IMG/VR virus record: IMGVR_UViG_3300030105_002486
Span: 5,062-55,679 of that record
DNA from: a virus
Reading direction: 5' to 3' (one strand)
Length of the DNA: 50,618 nucleotides
Below, piece by piece: positions 8,168-14,682 of the stretch. The notes below the pieces were generated by a model. That model made no database searches. It saw only the letters and a list, made by a program, of their open reading frames with translations, and was not told the origin of the DNA. Each line of letters starts with the position of its first letter. The stretch's first letter is position 1. A program made the position numbers and the translations under genes.

Positions 8168-8224
8168 GGTAACACTAAAAGGATTCTAACAACTCCGTTG
8201 AGTCGAATCCTAAGTGTTATAACC
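8168..8224. other. Long hairpin II
   Basis: TAACACT/AGTGTTA and AGGATTC/GAATCCT form a two-part stem with a small internal loop, flanked by GG/CC. The apical part holds ACTC-CGTT-GAGT. Lies 54 bp after hairpin I. Confidence 0.55.
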
Positions 8225-8231
8225 AGAAGTA

Positions 8232-8307
8232 AGTTGTAAAGGGTTGTAACTCTGTATAGAAATCTAACCTGCCTGATTTCTAACGAGAGTGAAAACCCTT
8301 GACAACT
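8232..8307. other. Long branched hairpin III
   Basis: A 14-position outer stem (8232-8245 with 8294-8307, one mismatch), then ACTC/GAGT (8249-8252 with 8287-8290), then TAGAAATC/GATTTCTA (8257-8264 with 8275-8282) around a 10 nt loop. The 3' arm contains TTGACA, a perfect -35 hexamer, so this dyad could also control a promoter for gene 8416. Confidence 0.55.
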
Positions 8308-8329
8308 GACTAGCAAAGTCACCTACGAT
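8299..8329 (+). promoter_or_regulatory. Possible promoter for gene 8416
   Basis: TTGACA at 8299-8304 and TACGAT at 8324-8329, with a 19 bp spacer that is longer than the usual 17. The -35 lies inside the 3' arm of hairpin III. Weakly supported. Confidence 0.3.
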
Positions 8330-8415
8330 GACATAACGGACTCACTGCTATGCGGTTGTCTTACTGCGTTCAAGATAGAGAGAAGGATTTTTTTACAACA
8401 ACACTTGGAGATTTT

Positions 8416-9327
8416 ATGTCATTACCAAATGAACAGTCCGTCGTAGAGGCATGCTCAGCTGAAATTGATCAGTTGGCTGAAGACATGCAGAGATCTGCAG
8501 ATGCTAGTGGAAAAGCTAGTAAGTTGCAGGAGCTGAGCAGGCATGCGGTAGTTAGATTGCTACACATTCTCAACAATCAGATAGCTACGTTTTACGACGA
8601 TGCTGGAAATCTATTAGATGGTGCAGATACTAATGCCATCTATGGCATCCTTTGCCGTGTCTACTCCATTGCCGTTGATAGGACTCGTGAGCTTGGGTAT
8701 TCGGCTTACAAAGCAGGAGTAAAGGCTGGTACTATTGATAAGTCTAACTACACTAAAACCGAAATGGGCAAGTCCGCGAGCAAGGGGATTCGCAACAAAC
8801 GTCGGAACTTCTCGCATTTTGCACATTCGGCTACACATGAGACTGCGAAGTTCCGTGAGGATACGGCTCTTGCAGTGTCTCCTTACGTAGATGGTGAAGC
8901 TAATATGCAGTGGGGAGCGCGTACTACTGCATTTAAACAACCCATTACACATGAACTCTCAACTAGTACTATGAAAGTATGTGTTGGCAAAGGGAAAGTC
9001 GTACAAGAGGATGGCTCACTAGGTACCACGAGCATGCTTTACCTATTAGGAGAAGAAGGTAATACTTTGGAGACGGACCGTGAGGATGGCAGGTTCATCG
9101 TTACCTTCGGTGTTACTCCAAACACATACCAAGTTGCGATGAAAAGGTCCGATATATCTACGTCTACACTATTCGCAGACCTCACGGGGAAGAAATTAGA
9201 AATCAGCAGATACCTAACTCAAGTAGCTATAGCCCTTAAAGCGCTTGAGGACAGTGAGCTTCCCCCTGAATGCGAAGTCAAGTACAGGAAGCCTGCAGGG
9301 AAAGGGGAAGAAGAAGACATCGGCTAG
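8416..9327 (+). CDS. Hypothetical protein (303 aa), monocistronic
   Basis: The ATG at 8416 follows TTGGAG at a good distance; the longer reading from 8350 lacks a ribosome site and starts inside the leader. N-terminus helical and acidic (about 1-95). Residues about 115-150 are Lys/Arg/Ser-rich (KTEMGKSASKGIRNKRRNFS), and the C-terminal half is mixed beta with a Lys/Glu tail. No domain recognised. It stands alone: preceded by the hairpin-rich leader, followed 14 bp later by a strong terminator, and on the opposite strand from both neighbouring packaging genes. The isolated, separately terminated unit suggests a highly expressed or independently regulated protein. Confidence 0.8.
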   Translation: MSLPNEQSVVEACSAEIDQLAEDMQRSADASGKASKLQELSRHAVVRLLHILNNQIATFYDDAGNLLDGADTNAIYGILCRVYSIAVDRTRELGYSAYKAGVKAGTIDKSNYTKTEMGKSASKGIRNKRRNFSHFAHSATHETAKFREDTALAVSPYVDGEANMQWGARTTAFKQPITHELSTSTMKVCVGKGKVVQEDGSLGTTSMLYLLGEEGNTLETDREDGRFIVTFGVTPNTYQVAMKRSDISTSTLFADLTGKKLEISRYLTQVAIALKALEDSELPPECEVKYRKPAGKGEEEDIG

Positions 9328-9341
9328 TACACAGTACAACT

Positions 9342-9376
9342 GGGAGGCCAGTCTTCGGATTGGTCTCCCTTTTTTT
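9342..9376 (+). terminator. Rho-independent terminator with UUCG loop
   Basis: GGGAGGCCAGTC pairs with GATTGGTCTCCC (12 positions, two G-U) around a TTCG tetraloop, followed by seven T. A textbook intrinsic terminator for gene 8416-9327. Confidence 0.9.
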
Positions 9377-9396
9377 GTCTACCTCAACAGATAGAT

Positions 9397-9627
9397 GGAG
9401 CTTCGCCCTCTTTTTAGTAACAGCGCCCCCACCCCAAAGCAAAAACATATGGAGCTTCGCCCTATCTATAGTAAAAGCATTCCACCCCACCAAAGCAACA
9501 GCAATAGAGCTTCGCCCTATCTATAGTAACAGCGCGCCACCCACCCAGCCACTCCACCACACCCACCCAGCCCACCACCACACCACCCCACCCACCACCA
9601 CCCTACCCCACCAAAGCAAAAGCAATT
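9397..9627. repeat. Tandem repeat array, period 54-55 bp
   Basis: Three units begin at 9397, 9451 and 9506. Each opens with GGAGCTTCGCCCTATCTAT or a variant, then AGTAACAGC, then a C-rich segment and CCAAAGCAAAAGCA. In the third unit the C-rich part has expanded to about 75 bp of CCA/CCAC. The array lies between the convergent ends of gene 8416-9327 and the small terminase gene. No ORF in it looks real. Confidence 0.8.
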
Positions 9628-9676
9628 TTCTGCGTAGAGGTACGGTTGTCAAGGCCATAGTTAGGTTAGGATTTCA

Positions 9677-9691
9677 GGGGAAATTTTCCCC
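9677..9691. promoter_or_regulatory. GGGGAAAWTTTCCCC dyad, copy 1
   Basis: Perfect 7 bp inverted repeat with a one-base centre, between the tandem array and the end of the small terminase gene. Confidence 0.55.
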
Positions 9692-9735
9692 CTTGAGCTA
9701 CCTGCACTGTTTATATATCTATCCTAACCCAGCTA

Positions 9736-10173
9736 TCAAGCGTCTATAGAGACCAGTAACCCTAGCTTCTCCAGTAACTCCTTCTCTATATCTTCAGGCT
9801 CTCTATGCTCAAAGGTGACGTGTGTGCTATCATCGAACAGTCCCCCTGTTTTGCCTAGCAATTCTAATGCCCTGATCCTACTGCTAGGTGGGTTACTCTC
9901 GTTCACTGCCTCACCCTGTAGTTTCTCAACGATCCAGTCATTGCTTAGCTTTTCGTGTGACTCGACAGCCACCTTATCATTTACCTTGAGTGATTCGATA
10001 GCGTCCCTGACCTTGGTGTTCTTAGCTAATTGAGAGGACTTATTCCACAGCACTTGCTTACTCATTTTGCCAGCATCATAAGCCTTTCTATACGCTTCGG
10101 CATAGCTATCGCCACGTGCTACAAATCCTGCAAACGCAGATTGTTTAGGGCTAATCGTATGGGGGTTAGGCAT
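9736..10173 (-). CDS. Terminase small subunit (145 aa)
   Basis: Recognises phage DNA and hands it to the large subunit. The N-terminal half has the helix-turn-helix pattern of this family: 'SPKQSAFAGFVARGDSYAEA', 'YRKAYDAGKMSKQVLWNKS', 'LAKNTKVRDAIESL'. The middle has 'SSRIRALELLGKTGGLFDD' and the C-terminus is an acidic helical oligomerisation-type segment. Length fits the family. Unusually, it is separated from the large subunit (5336-6982) by a plus-strand gene and by two non-coding stretches, though it reads in the same direction. It could be transcribed from the divergent region 10174-10359. Confidence 0.85.
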   Translation of the reverse strand: MPNPHTISPKQSAFAGFVARGDSYAEAYRKAYDAGKMSKQVLWNKSSQLAKNTKVRDAIESLKVNDKVAVESHEKLSNDWIVEKLQGEAVNESNPPSSRIRALELLGKTGGLFDDSTHVTFEHREPEDIEKELLEKLGLLVSIDA

Positions 10174-10359
10174 ACAACACGATAGGGGTAGGCCAATGCC
10201 AGGTCAATAGTAGCAAGCAACCCAACAGAAAGCTAACCTCACAAAGGGGGTTACAAAATCTTCCGTAAAAACTTTTTTTTAGTTATATTTATTTATGAAA
10301 AAATCTTTTGAGGGCTACGTACGCAGGGGAAATTTTCCCCTAGAAAATCGGAGAGAGTT
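10174..10359. promoter_or_regulatory. Divergent intergenic control region
   Basis: Separates the small terminase gene (minus) from the first early gene (plus). Contains an AT-rich stretch with a T8 run and TTATATTTATTTATG near 10273-10296, and dyad copy 2 at 10326-10340. Promoters for both directions are expected; no convincing -35/-10 pair was found. Confidence 0.4.
10326..10340. promoter_or_regulatory. GGGGAAAWTTTCCCC dyad, copy 2
   Basis: Perfect copy 20 bp upstream of the ATG of the first early gene, a normal operator position. Confidence 0.6.
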
Positions 10360-10902
10360 ATGCAAGATCACGTTTCACGTGAGAAGCTGGAGCTTTACTG
10401 TGGGCTAACAGCCAAGCGTTTAAATGGTTCTTTGTGGCTTATGGCTGTACAATCTGGATCATATAAGACGGCCTACAGGTTACTTAGTTCCATGCAACAC
10501 AGACTACCACACCCACTGGTCAAGCCTTGGGACATGGTAGAGGGCAAGAATCAGATGCAATTTCTAGCTACTACTAGTCAGTCGAGCTTAGGACATAGCC
10601 ATCCCAGAACGCTAGGTAGACGCAGGCGTGTCGAAACTGGTGGGGTTAAGAAGTTATCTGGGGGGAAATTTTCCCCTAAACAATACGAGCCACCACGTGG
10701 CCCTAAAAGGATGCCAGCATCTTGGGTGTGTACAGTGTGTGGACAGCATGAACTGACTGCAGACCATGACACTAAGAACTTAACTGACTTCCATCATCGT
10801 TTCTCAAGGGATGTCAAACAGAACAAGTTCATTAGGAAGCTGAAGAAAGAAGGCATGACCTATACAGTATCTAGTAGAGAGGACCTGAAGCATATCAAAT
10901 AA
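10360..10902 (+). CDS. Early protein with Cys/His cluster, possible HNH or zinc-binding (180 aa)
   Basis: Starts at ATG 10360 behind GAGAGAG. The N-terminal half is helical; residues about 85-115 are basic and contain GGKFSPKQ, encoded by the dyad at 10662-10676. The C-terminal part has 'WVCTVCGQHELTADHDTKN' followed by 'DFHHRF' and a Lys-rich tail. C-x2-C with DH and HH is compatible with an HNH nuclease or a simple zinc site, but a full HNH pattern is not evident. First gene of the early region, followed by a tRNA-like fold. Confidence 0.65.
   Translation: MQDHVSREKLELYCGLTAKRLNGSLWLMAVQSGSYKTAYRLLSSMQHRLPHPLVKPWDMVEGKNQMQFLATTSQSSLGHSHPRTLGRRRRVETGGVKKLSGGKFSPKQYEPPRGPKRMPASWVCTVCGQHELTADHDTKNLTDFHHRFSRDVKQNKFIRKLKKEGMTYTVSSREDLKHIK
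10662..10676. promoter_or_regulatory. GGGGAAAWTTTCCCC dyad, copy 3 (intragenic)
   Basis: Perfect copy inside gene 10360-10902, read as Gly-Lys-Phe-Ser-Pro. Confidence 0.5.
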
Positions 10903-10906
10903 GCGA

Positions 10907-10994
10907 TCCGTACATGGTGGAACTTGGATAGTTACAGGGCTGACATAACCCTACTCCACTTCCAAGTCTTGAGGTTCGATTCCTCTTTACGGTC
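10907..10994 (+). ncRNA. tRNA-like structure, possibly degenerate class II tRNA
   Basis: A clear T-arm (GAGG-TTCGATT-CCTC, 10971-10985) is followed by TACGG, which pairs with CCGTA at 10908-10912 as a five-pair acceptor core. The 5' half reads like a D-arm (GGTGGAACTTGGATAG), and AGGG/CCCT (10936-10939 with 10949-10952) is an anticodon-like stem, but its loop is 9 nt. ACTTGGA and TCCAAGT (10922-10928, 10961-10967) could pair in an alternative fold. No CCA is encoded. Either a decayed tRNA or a tRNA mimic; no anticodon assigned. Confidence 0.35.
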
Positions 10995-11006
10995 TGTAGC
11001 AAGAGA

Positions 11007-11021
11007 GGGGAAAATTTCCCC
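11007..11021. promoter_or_regulatory. GGGGAAAWTTTCCCC dyad, copy 4
   Basis: Perfect dyad with the centre base as A, 43 bp upstream of the ATG at 11065, in the intergenic space after the tRNA-like fold. Confidence 0.55.
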
Positions 11022-11064
11022 TCAATAATTAAAACCAAGTTGTATTATTTAACTAGGAGGTAGC

Positions 11065-11412
11065 ATGGCGTTAGACCTACACTCATTCAAAGCACTTGAA
11101 TCATCTTGCTTTGACAACAGCATGGAGGAGATGACTGCAGTCCTCAATCGTAAAGTAGAGACTCGCTTGAGAGAGTGTCTGAAGCATCTGATGTATGCAA
11201 GGACAGACTTACAGGAAGAGCATACGATCCCTACTGCCCACATGGCATCAATACCAGCAAAGCATGCTTTAGGAATGATTCAAGATGTAGAGGATAACCT
11301 CAATGAGTTGCTTGAAAAGCTAGAAGTTCATCCCGAACTTGATGAAGAATGGAGAACGATCCATGAAGAATGGAGAACGATCCATGATAAAGCAGATGGG
11401 GAGGGCGAGTGA
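11065..11412 (+). CDS. Small helical early protein (115 aa)
   Basis: ATG at 11065 behind TAGGAGG, an excellent ribosome site. Mostly helical with two leucine-rich segments (LRECLKHLMYARTDL, MIQDVEDNLNELLEKLEV). Near the C-terminus EEWRTIH is repeated directly because of an exact 21 bp tandem duplication (11344-11364, 11365-11385). Stop and the next ATG overlap by one base (TGATG). No family recognised. Confidence 0.75.
   Translation: MALDLHSFKALESSCFDNSMEEMTAVLNRKVETRLRECLKHLMYARTDLQEEHTIPTAHMASIPAKHALGMIQDVEDNLNELLEKLEVHPELDEEWRTIHEEWRTIHDKADGEGE
11344..11385 (+). repeat. 21 bp exact tandem duplication in a gene
   Basis: Two identical in-frame units adding Glu-Glu-Trp-Arg-Thr-Ile-His once; the identity suggests a recent slippage event. 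Confidence 0.85.
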
Positions 11413-11723
11413 TGAAATCTTTTGAACACTACTCAGCAATAGTATCAGCAATCGGGGGTGCTAGGATAGAGGACTACACCGACATAAAGATACACGTGCC
11501 AAGTGAGTGGCGTAGTGAGTGGCCTTGCTCCAGGCTTGCAGGTGAGGTGATCAACGTGACAATAAATAATGTTGGAGAGGTAGTGGACTTCTGGTTTGCC
11601 GATGGACCCTTCTATCCATCTGGTGAGGATCTAGAGGGTGCAGAGTTGAGTGCAGTACTGGGGAAATTTACCCCCGAAAGCGTGAAGAGACACGTGAATC
11701 TTATTACAGAGGAGAGTGAGTGA
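11412..11723 (+). CDS. Early hypothetical protein, paralogue A (103 aa)
   Basis: Starts at ATG 11412, one base inside the previous stop. Ends with AVLGKFTPESVK and TEESE. The C-terminal third (acidic stretch, then AVLGKF-S/T-P, then -TEESE or -TKESE) matches the gene at 11953-12222, so the two are paralogues separated by one unrelated small gene. The GKFTP codons overlap a one-mismatch copy of the dyad. Beta-rich middle with several Trp; function unknown. Confidence 0.72.
   Translation: MKSFEHYSAIVSAIGGARIEDYTDIKIHVPSEWRSEWPCSRLAGEVINVTINNVGEVVDFWFADGPFYPSGEDLEGAELSAVLGKFTPESVKRHVNLITEESE
11660..11674. promoter_or_regulatory. GGGGAAAWTTTCCCC dyad, copy 5 (one mismatch, intragenic)
   Basis: GGGGAAATTTACCCC, read as Gly-Lys-Phe-Thr-Pro inside paralogue A. 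Confidence 0.4.
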
Positions 11724-11953
11724 TGCATTGGTACGAAGAACATATGGCCCAAACCGAACCTAACCCAGAGTGTTACATCAAAAATAGGACATCGGAAGAG
11801 CTTCTAAGATCATGCGATTCTCCATACGAGAATAGTCTTGTCTTGGAGGTAGTACGATTGCGAAGACTCTTAGCAAGAGTTGACTTGCGAGGCAGAACAG
11901 TTGCTGAGTCACTGGCAAATATGCAAGACCTCTTAACAGAGGAGAGTGAGTGA
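11723..11953 (+). CDS. Early hypothetical protein (76 aa)
   Basis: Starts at ATG 11723 overlapping the previous stop (TGATG). N-terminus MHWYEEHMAQTEPNPE, then a helical Leu/Arg-rich stretch (LEVVRLRRLLARVDLRGRTV) and the shared ending LLTEESE. The ending also encodes the ribosome site of the next gene (GGAGAG). No family recognised. Confidence 0.7.
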   Translation: MHWYEEHMAQTEPNPECYIKNRTSEELLRSCDSPYENSLVLEVVRLRRLLARVDLRGRTVAESLANMQDLLTEESE

Positions 11954-12222
11954 TGGAACTGCATGATTGGATGGACGTATGGGTGCCAGATTCCTGGTGT
12001 TGGAAAGGGGTTAGCTCCCCTCTTGCAGGTAAGAAAATATACCTGAGACGAGCCGTAGGCTCTGGAACGATTGAGGATTGTATCGTTTCCAACGGCAGTA
12101 TTATAGGGATTGAGAGGGAAGAGTTGGAGGCAGTACTGGGGAAATTTTCCCCTGCAGATGTAAAGAGTAGATTGAGTGTACCAATAACAATAAGTGATCT
12201 TATTACAAAGGAGAGTGAGTGA
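11953..12222 (+). CDS. Early hypothetical protein, paralogue B (89 aa)
   Basis: Starts at ATG 11953. Beta-rich with many Trp near the N-terminus (MELHDWMDVWVPDSWCWKG). C-terminal EAVLGKFSPADVK aligns with paralogue A, then ITKESE. The GKFSP codons are a perfect copy of the dyad at 12138-12152. Tight coupling on both sides. Confidence 0.72.
   Translation: MELHDWMDVWVPDSWCWKGVSSPLAGKKIYLRRAVGSGTIEDCIVSNGSIIGIEREELEAVLGKFSPADVKSRLSVPITISDLITKESE
12138..12152. promoter_or_regulatory. GGGGAAAWTTTCCCC dyad, copy 6 (intragenic)
   Basis: Perfect copy in paralogue B, the last of the cluster. Confidence 0.5.
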
Positions 12223-12428
12223 TGGCAGGCACAAGAGTAGTAGAGTACACATGGGTAGGACGCATAGAGATTGAGGTAAAAGAGAGTGGGAACGAGGGGG
12301 ACCAAGAAGCCCTAGACAAGTTTAATGGGTTGCTTATGGAAGAAAGCCCTCAAAAATTCATGGATCTTCAAGATGAGAATGAAGAAGTTGTAGAGGAAGA
12401 GACATACGATGAAGAGGAGAGTGAGTGA
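12222..12428 (+). CDS. Small acidic early protein (68 aa)
   Basis: Starts at ATG 12222. N-terminal 20 residues are beta-like (MAGTRVVEYTWVGRIEIEV); the rest is strongly acidic, ending in EEETYDEEESE. Small acidic early proteins are sometimes DNA mimics or inhibitors, but nothing specific supports that here. Overlaps both neighbours by one base. Confidence 0.65.
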   Translation: MAGTRVVEYTWVGRIEIEVKESGNEGDQEALDKFNGLLMEESPQKFMDLQDENEEVVEEETYDEEESE

Positions 12429-12724
12429 TGACGGATGCAAATGAAGATTACAAACCAGCCCAAGTCACGATGAACAATGAGGAAGATCCATTTATTGGGA
12501 GCCTCAACGAGTTAATAGAGGTACTCAAAGACTTGGTTAGACTACATCCCGAAGCAGGAAATGAAGGTGTACGAGTAGAGGAAGACTGGGAGGCTTGCGA
12601 TGCGTGTGAGGCAGTGAAATTAACAAACCACTGGGTGCAAATGAAAACCGACATCAACTACCACCCATCTGGTAGCAGTGGATATGAGCGAAGTGGCTGT
12701 ATCATCATTAAAGGGAGTGAGTAA
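12428..12724 (+). CDS. Early hypothetical protein (98 aa)
   Basis: Starts at ATG 12428 (MTDANEDY...). Acidic and helical N-terminal half; C-terminal half has a C-x2-C (EACDACEAVKLTNHW) and ends IIIKGSE. The first four residues (MTDA) and their DNA are shared with the next gene, a sign of a copied start cassette. Function unknown. Confidence 0.68.
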   Translation: MTDANEDYKPAQVTMNNEEDPFIGSLNELIEVLKDLVRLHPEAGNEGVRVEEDWEACDACEAVKLTNHWVQMKTDINYHPSGSSGYERSGCIIIKGSE

Positions 12725-12960
12725 TGACGGATGCAATAGAACAGTGTCGAAAGATTGTAGAGCGAAAGCAATGTGCTGTGGTAGGTGGAAAGATGATGGA
12801 TATGCAGACTGCCAGTGTGATAGTGCAGATCTATGACCAGCTAAGCGATCCTGAAATTGCAAAGAAATTTGCTTCCCAACCGATAGAGAGAATGTCGAAT
12901 CTGGCTTGGAGAATAGACGCAAGACTGAAGACAGGGGTTGTCATCCAGGCAACTAAATGA
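12724..12960 (+). CDS. Small conserved-looking phage protein (78 aa)
   Basis: Overlaps the previous stop (TAATG). Central part 'MMDMQTASVIVQIYDQL' and 'KKFASQPIERMSNLAWRI' is a pattern I recall from many small marine-phage proteins of unknown function. All helical, no cysteine pair. A copy of the TTGTTCA motif starts directly after the stop. Confidence 0.72.
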   Translation: MTDAIEQCRKIVERKQCAVVGGKMMDMQTASVIVQIYDQLSDPEIAKKFASQPIERMSNLAWRIDARLKTGVVIQATK

Positions 12961-12980
12961 TTGTTCAAAATTAATTTTAG
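12961..12980. repeat. TTGTTCA/AT-palindrome motif, copy D
   Basis: TTGTTCAAAATTAATTTTAG just after a stop codon and 21 bp before the next ATG; shares 18 nt with the copy at 17804. Confidence 0.55.
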
Positions 12981-13001
12981 TTTAGGGGAGGAGAGTGAGT
13001 G

Positions 13002-13373
13002 ATGATTGAAGATTTTCCTGAGAGCGAGCGAGTGAAGAAGTCCGATGGCAGAATGTATCAGTGCATTGGGAAAGATTCCTATGACGATATGTGCCAACCA
13101 TTTAACTACTGGATAGAGCATCCGATGGTGGCATACTATGATGGTGAAATAATAAAGCACTGCCCAGGTTGTCTTCTAGGTAATTATTACTACCCCGAAG
13201 AGTGGAATGAGAGGACTGATCGTAAGATAAATGACACGCTAGAGGAGTTGGGTTTCCCTAGAAAAAAAGGAATCGTTGAGAGGCTACAGGGTATAACAAA
13301 TTTAGAGGCAGTAACCTTAGTCACTTTGATATATGTAATAATCATATGTCTCTACTTAGGGGGGATGCTGTAA
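13002..13373 (+). CDS. Small membrane-anchored early protein (123 aa)
   Basis: ATG at 13002 behind GGAGGAGAGTGAG. Soluble N-terminal 95 residues with a C-x2-C (KHCPGCLLGNYYYPEEW), then a hydrophobic segment at the C-terminus (LEAVTLVTLIYVIIICLYLG) that should be a single tail anchor. No family recognised. Last gene of the coupled run; a gap of about 105 bp to the AAA+ gene follows. Confidence 0.7.
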   Translation: MIEDFPESERVKKSDGRMYQCIGKDSYDDMCQPFNYWIEHPMVAYYDGEIIKHCPGCLLGNYYYPEEWNERTDRKINDTLEELGFPRKKGIVERLQGITNLEAVTLVTLIYVIIICLYLGGML

Positions 13374-13479
13374 GAACTGTACAAAGAAATAAAAACCGTT
13401 ATATTACATAAGTAAACAGAGAGATACAGAGAGGTGTTGTTTCAAGGGGATTAAACTACCCAAATAAAGAGAGGGCAAG

Positions 13480-14658
13480 ATGGCAAGGAGTACAAGGAGA
13501 GAAGAGTTAGCAGAGAGGGATATGTTGGAAGAGGTGACACCAACAGAAGCGTTGGAAATACTGCACGATCATGGTGAGCATTACAATTTACGGCCAGTAG
13601 TTCTGGTCGGTCCAGTGGGCATGGGCAAGACAAGCATCGCACTCCAGTACGCCAGGGAAAGGGCAGAGAGGGCTGGCTATGATGCAGTAGTAGATACACG
13701 TGTCAGTAAGCCACAAAAGGGAGAGGCAAGCGTATCATTTCTCAACTTGAATGATATGGAACCCGAAGATCTAATGTACCCATCTTATGGGAACAAGAAG
13801 TACACCACCTATGAAAGGATAGCAAGTACATCTTTACCAGGTGCTGACGAAAGCTGGGGACCACCAGCAGATATATTTAACACGATGATATTAGAAGAGA
13901 TTGGAAAGAAAAGGGAGATGATGCCCTTCACTGCCCAACTCTTATGTGAGAGGTCGGTAGGTACGAGCTACCTTATGCCACCACAGGTACACGTTGTCTG
14001 CACTGCCAATGGTGCAAGTCATAACGCTAATTCCTACAGCTTTACAGCAGATGTAATGGATAGGGCTACCTTCATAAAGGTCTGGACTCCAGCCAAGGCA
14101 TGGCTCAAGCACATGGCAGGGCAACTGCATCCACTTATCGTAGCCACAGTGGGAGTCCTTGAAGATGACTTCCTTAATACCTTTGAGCGAGAGCCTAGAG
14201 GGGAGCAGTTCGCAACCCCAAGGTCTATGGAAGCAGTGAGTGATATGATGATCAATGGACTGGACTTGGACTCACGCATAGGCAAGGCTCAACTGTTCGG
14301 GAACATCGGACAAACATCGGGCAGGGAATTGTTAGCTGTCCATAATACTATGCAAAAGATGCATGACCTAGATGCAATGATTGCAGATCCAAATGGTATG
14401 TCCGACAAGATCCAGGACTACAAAGAAGATACAAGTAACAACGGAAGGATAGCACTGGCAGGAATGGTGGCAATACTTAGTAAGAGAGTGAGGAAAGATG
14501 CGAGTGAGGTAAATAAATTATTACCATTTGTGAAATTGTTTGGCGAGGAACTGGAAGTGACGTTTGCACACATGGCACTGACAGTGAACAAAAAAGTACA
14601 AAAGGAGAAGGCATTCGTGGATCACATGGTGAGGCTCCAGGAAACGCATTACTTCTAA
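13480..14658 (+). CDS. MoxR-type AAA+ ATPase (392 aa)
   Basis: Walker A GPVGMGKTS at 44-52, Walker B-like 'TMILEE' at 135-140, sensor-1 Asn in 'VVCTANG' (about 177), and 'DVMDRATFIKVW' with the arginine expected before sensor 2. The order and the 'PFTAQLLCER...MPPQVHVVCTANG' layout match MoxR-type AAA+ proteins, which remodel partners and usually sit next to a von Willebrand A protein. Here the partner is two genes downstream (15783-17081). The 107 bp upstream gap probably holds this cassette's own promoter. CobS-like ATPases of T4-like phages belong to the same broad group. Confidence 0.85.
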   Translation: MARSTRREELAERDMLEEVTPTEALEILHDHGEHYNLRPVVLVGPVGMGKTSIALQYARERAERAGYDAVVDTRVSKPQKGEASVSFLNLNDMEPEDLMYPSYGNKKYTTYERIASTSLPGADESWGPPADIFNTMILEEIGKKREMMPFTAQLLCERSVGTSYLMPPQVHVVCTANGASHNANSYSFTADVMDRATFIKVWTPAKAWLKHMAGQLHPLIVATVGVLEDDFLNTFEREPRGEQFATPRSMEAVSDMMINGLDLDSRIGKAQLFGNIGQTSGRELLAVHNTMQKMHDLDAMIADPNGMSDKIQDYKEDTSNNGRIALAGMVAILSKRVRKDASEVNKLLPFVKLFGEELEVTFAHMALTVNKKVQKEKAFVDHMVRLQETHYF

Positions 14659-14682
14659 AAATATTTCTGAACAAAATTTTAG
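14655..14682. repeat. TTGTTCA/AT-palindrome motif, copy A (reverse)
   Basis: ATTTCTGAACAA flanked by AT palindromes; begins at the stop codon of the ATPase gene and ends 26 bp before the next start. Confidence 0.5.

Noticed and set aside
9451-9478. T7-like promoter on the minus strand
   Set aside because: Only a short ACTATAG-like resemblance; no single-subunit RNA polymerase gene is in the window. Kept as a side remark in the repeat finding.
9397-9533. CRISPR-like array
   Set aside because: Only three units with C-rich, non-unique segments between cores, and no cas genes; it is an ordinary tandem repeat.
9270-9749. 159 aa plus-strand ORF
   Set aside because: It runs through the terminator and the tandem repeat array; the sequence is repetitive and has no ribosome site.
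11773-12305. Two minus-strand ORFs of 159 and 175 aa across the mini-gene array
   Set aside because: They run antisense through four well-spaced coupled genes and have no matching ribosome sites.
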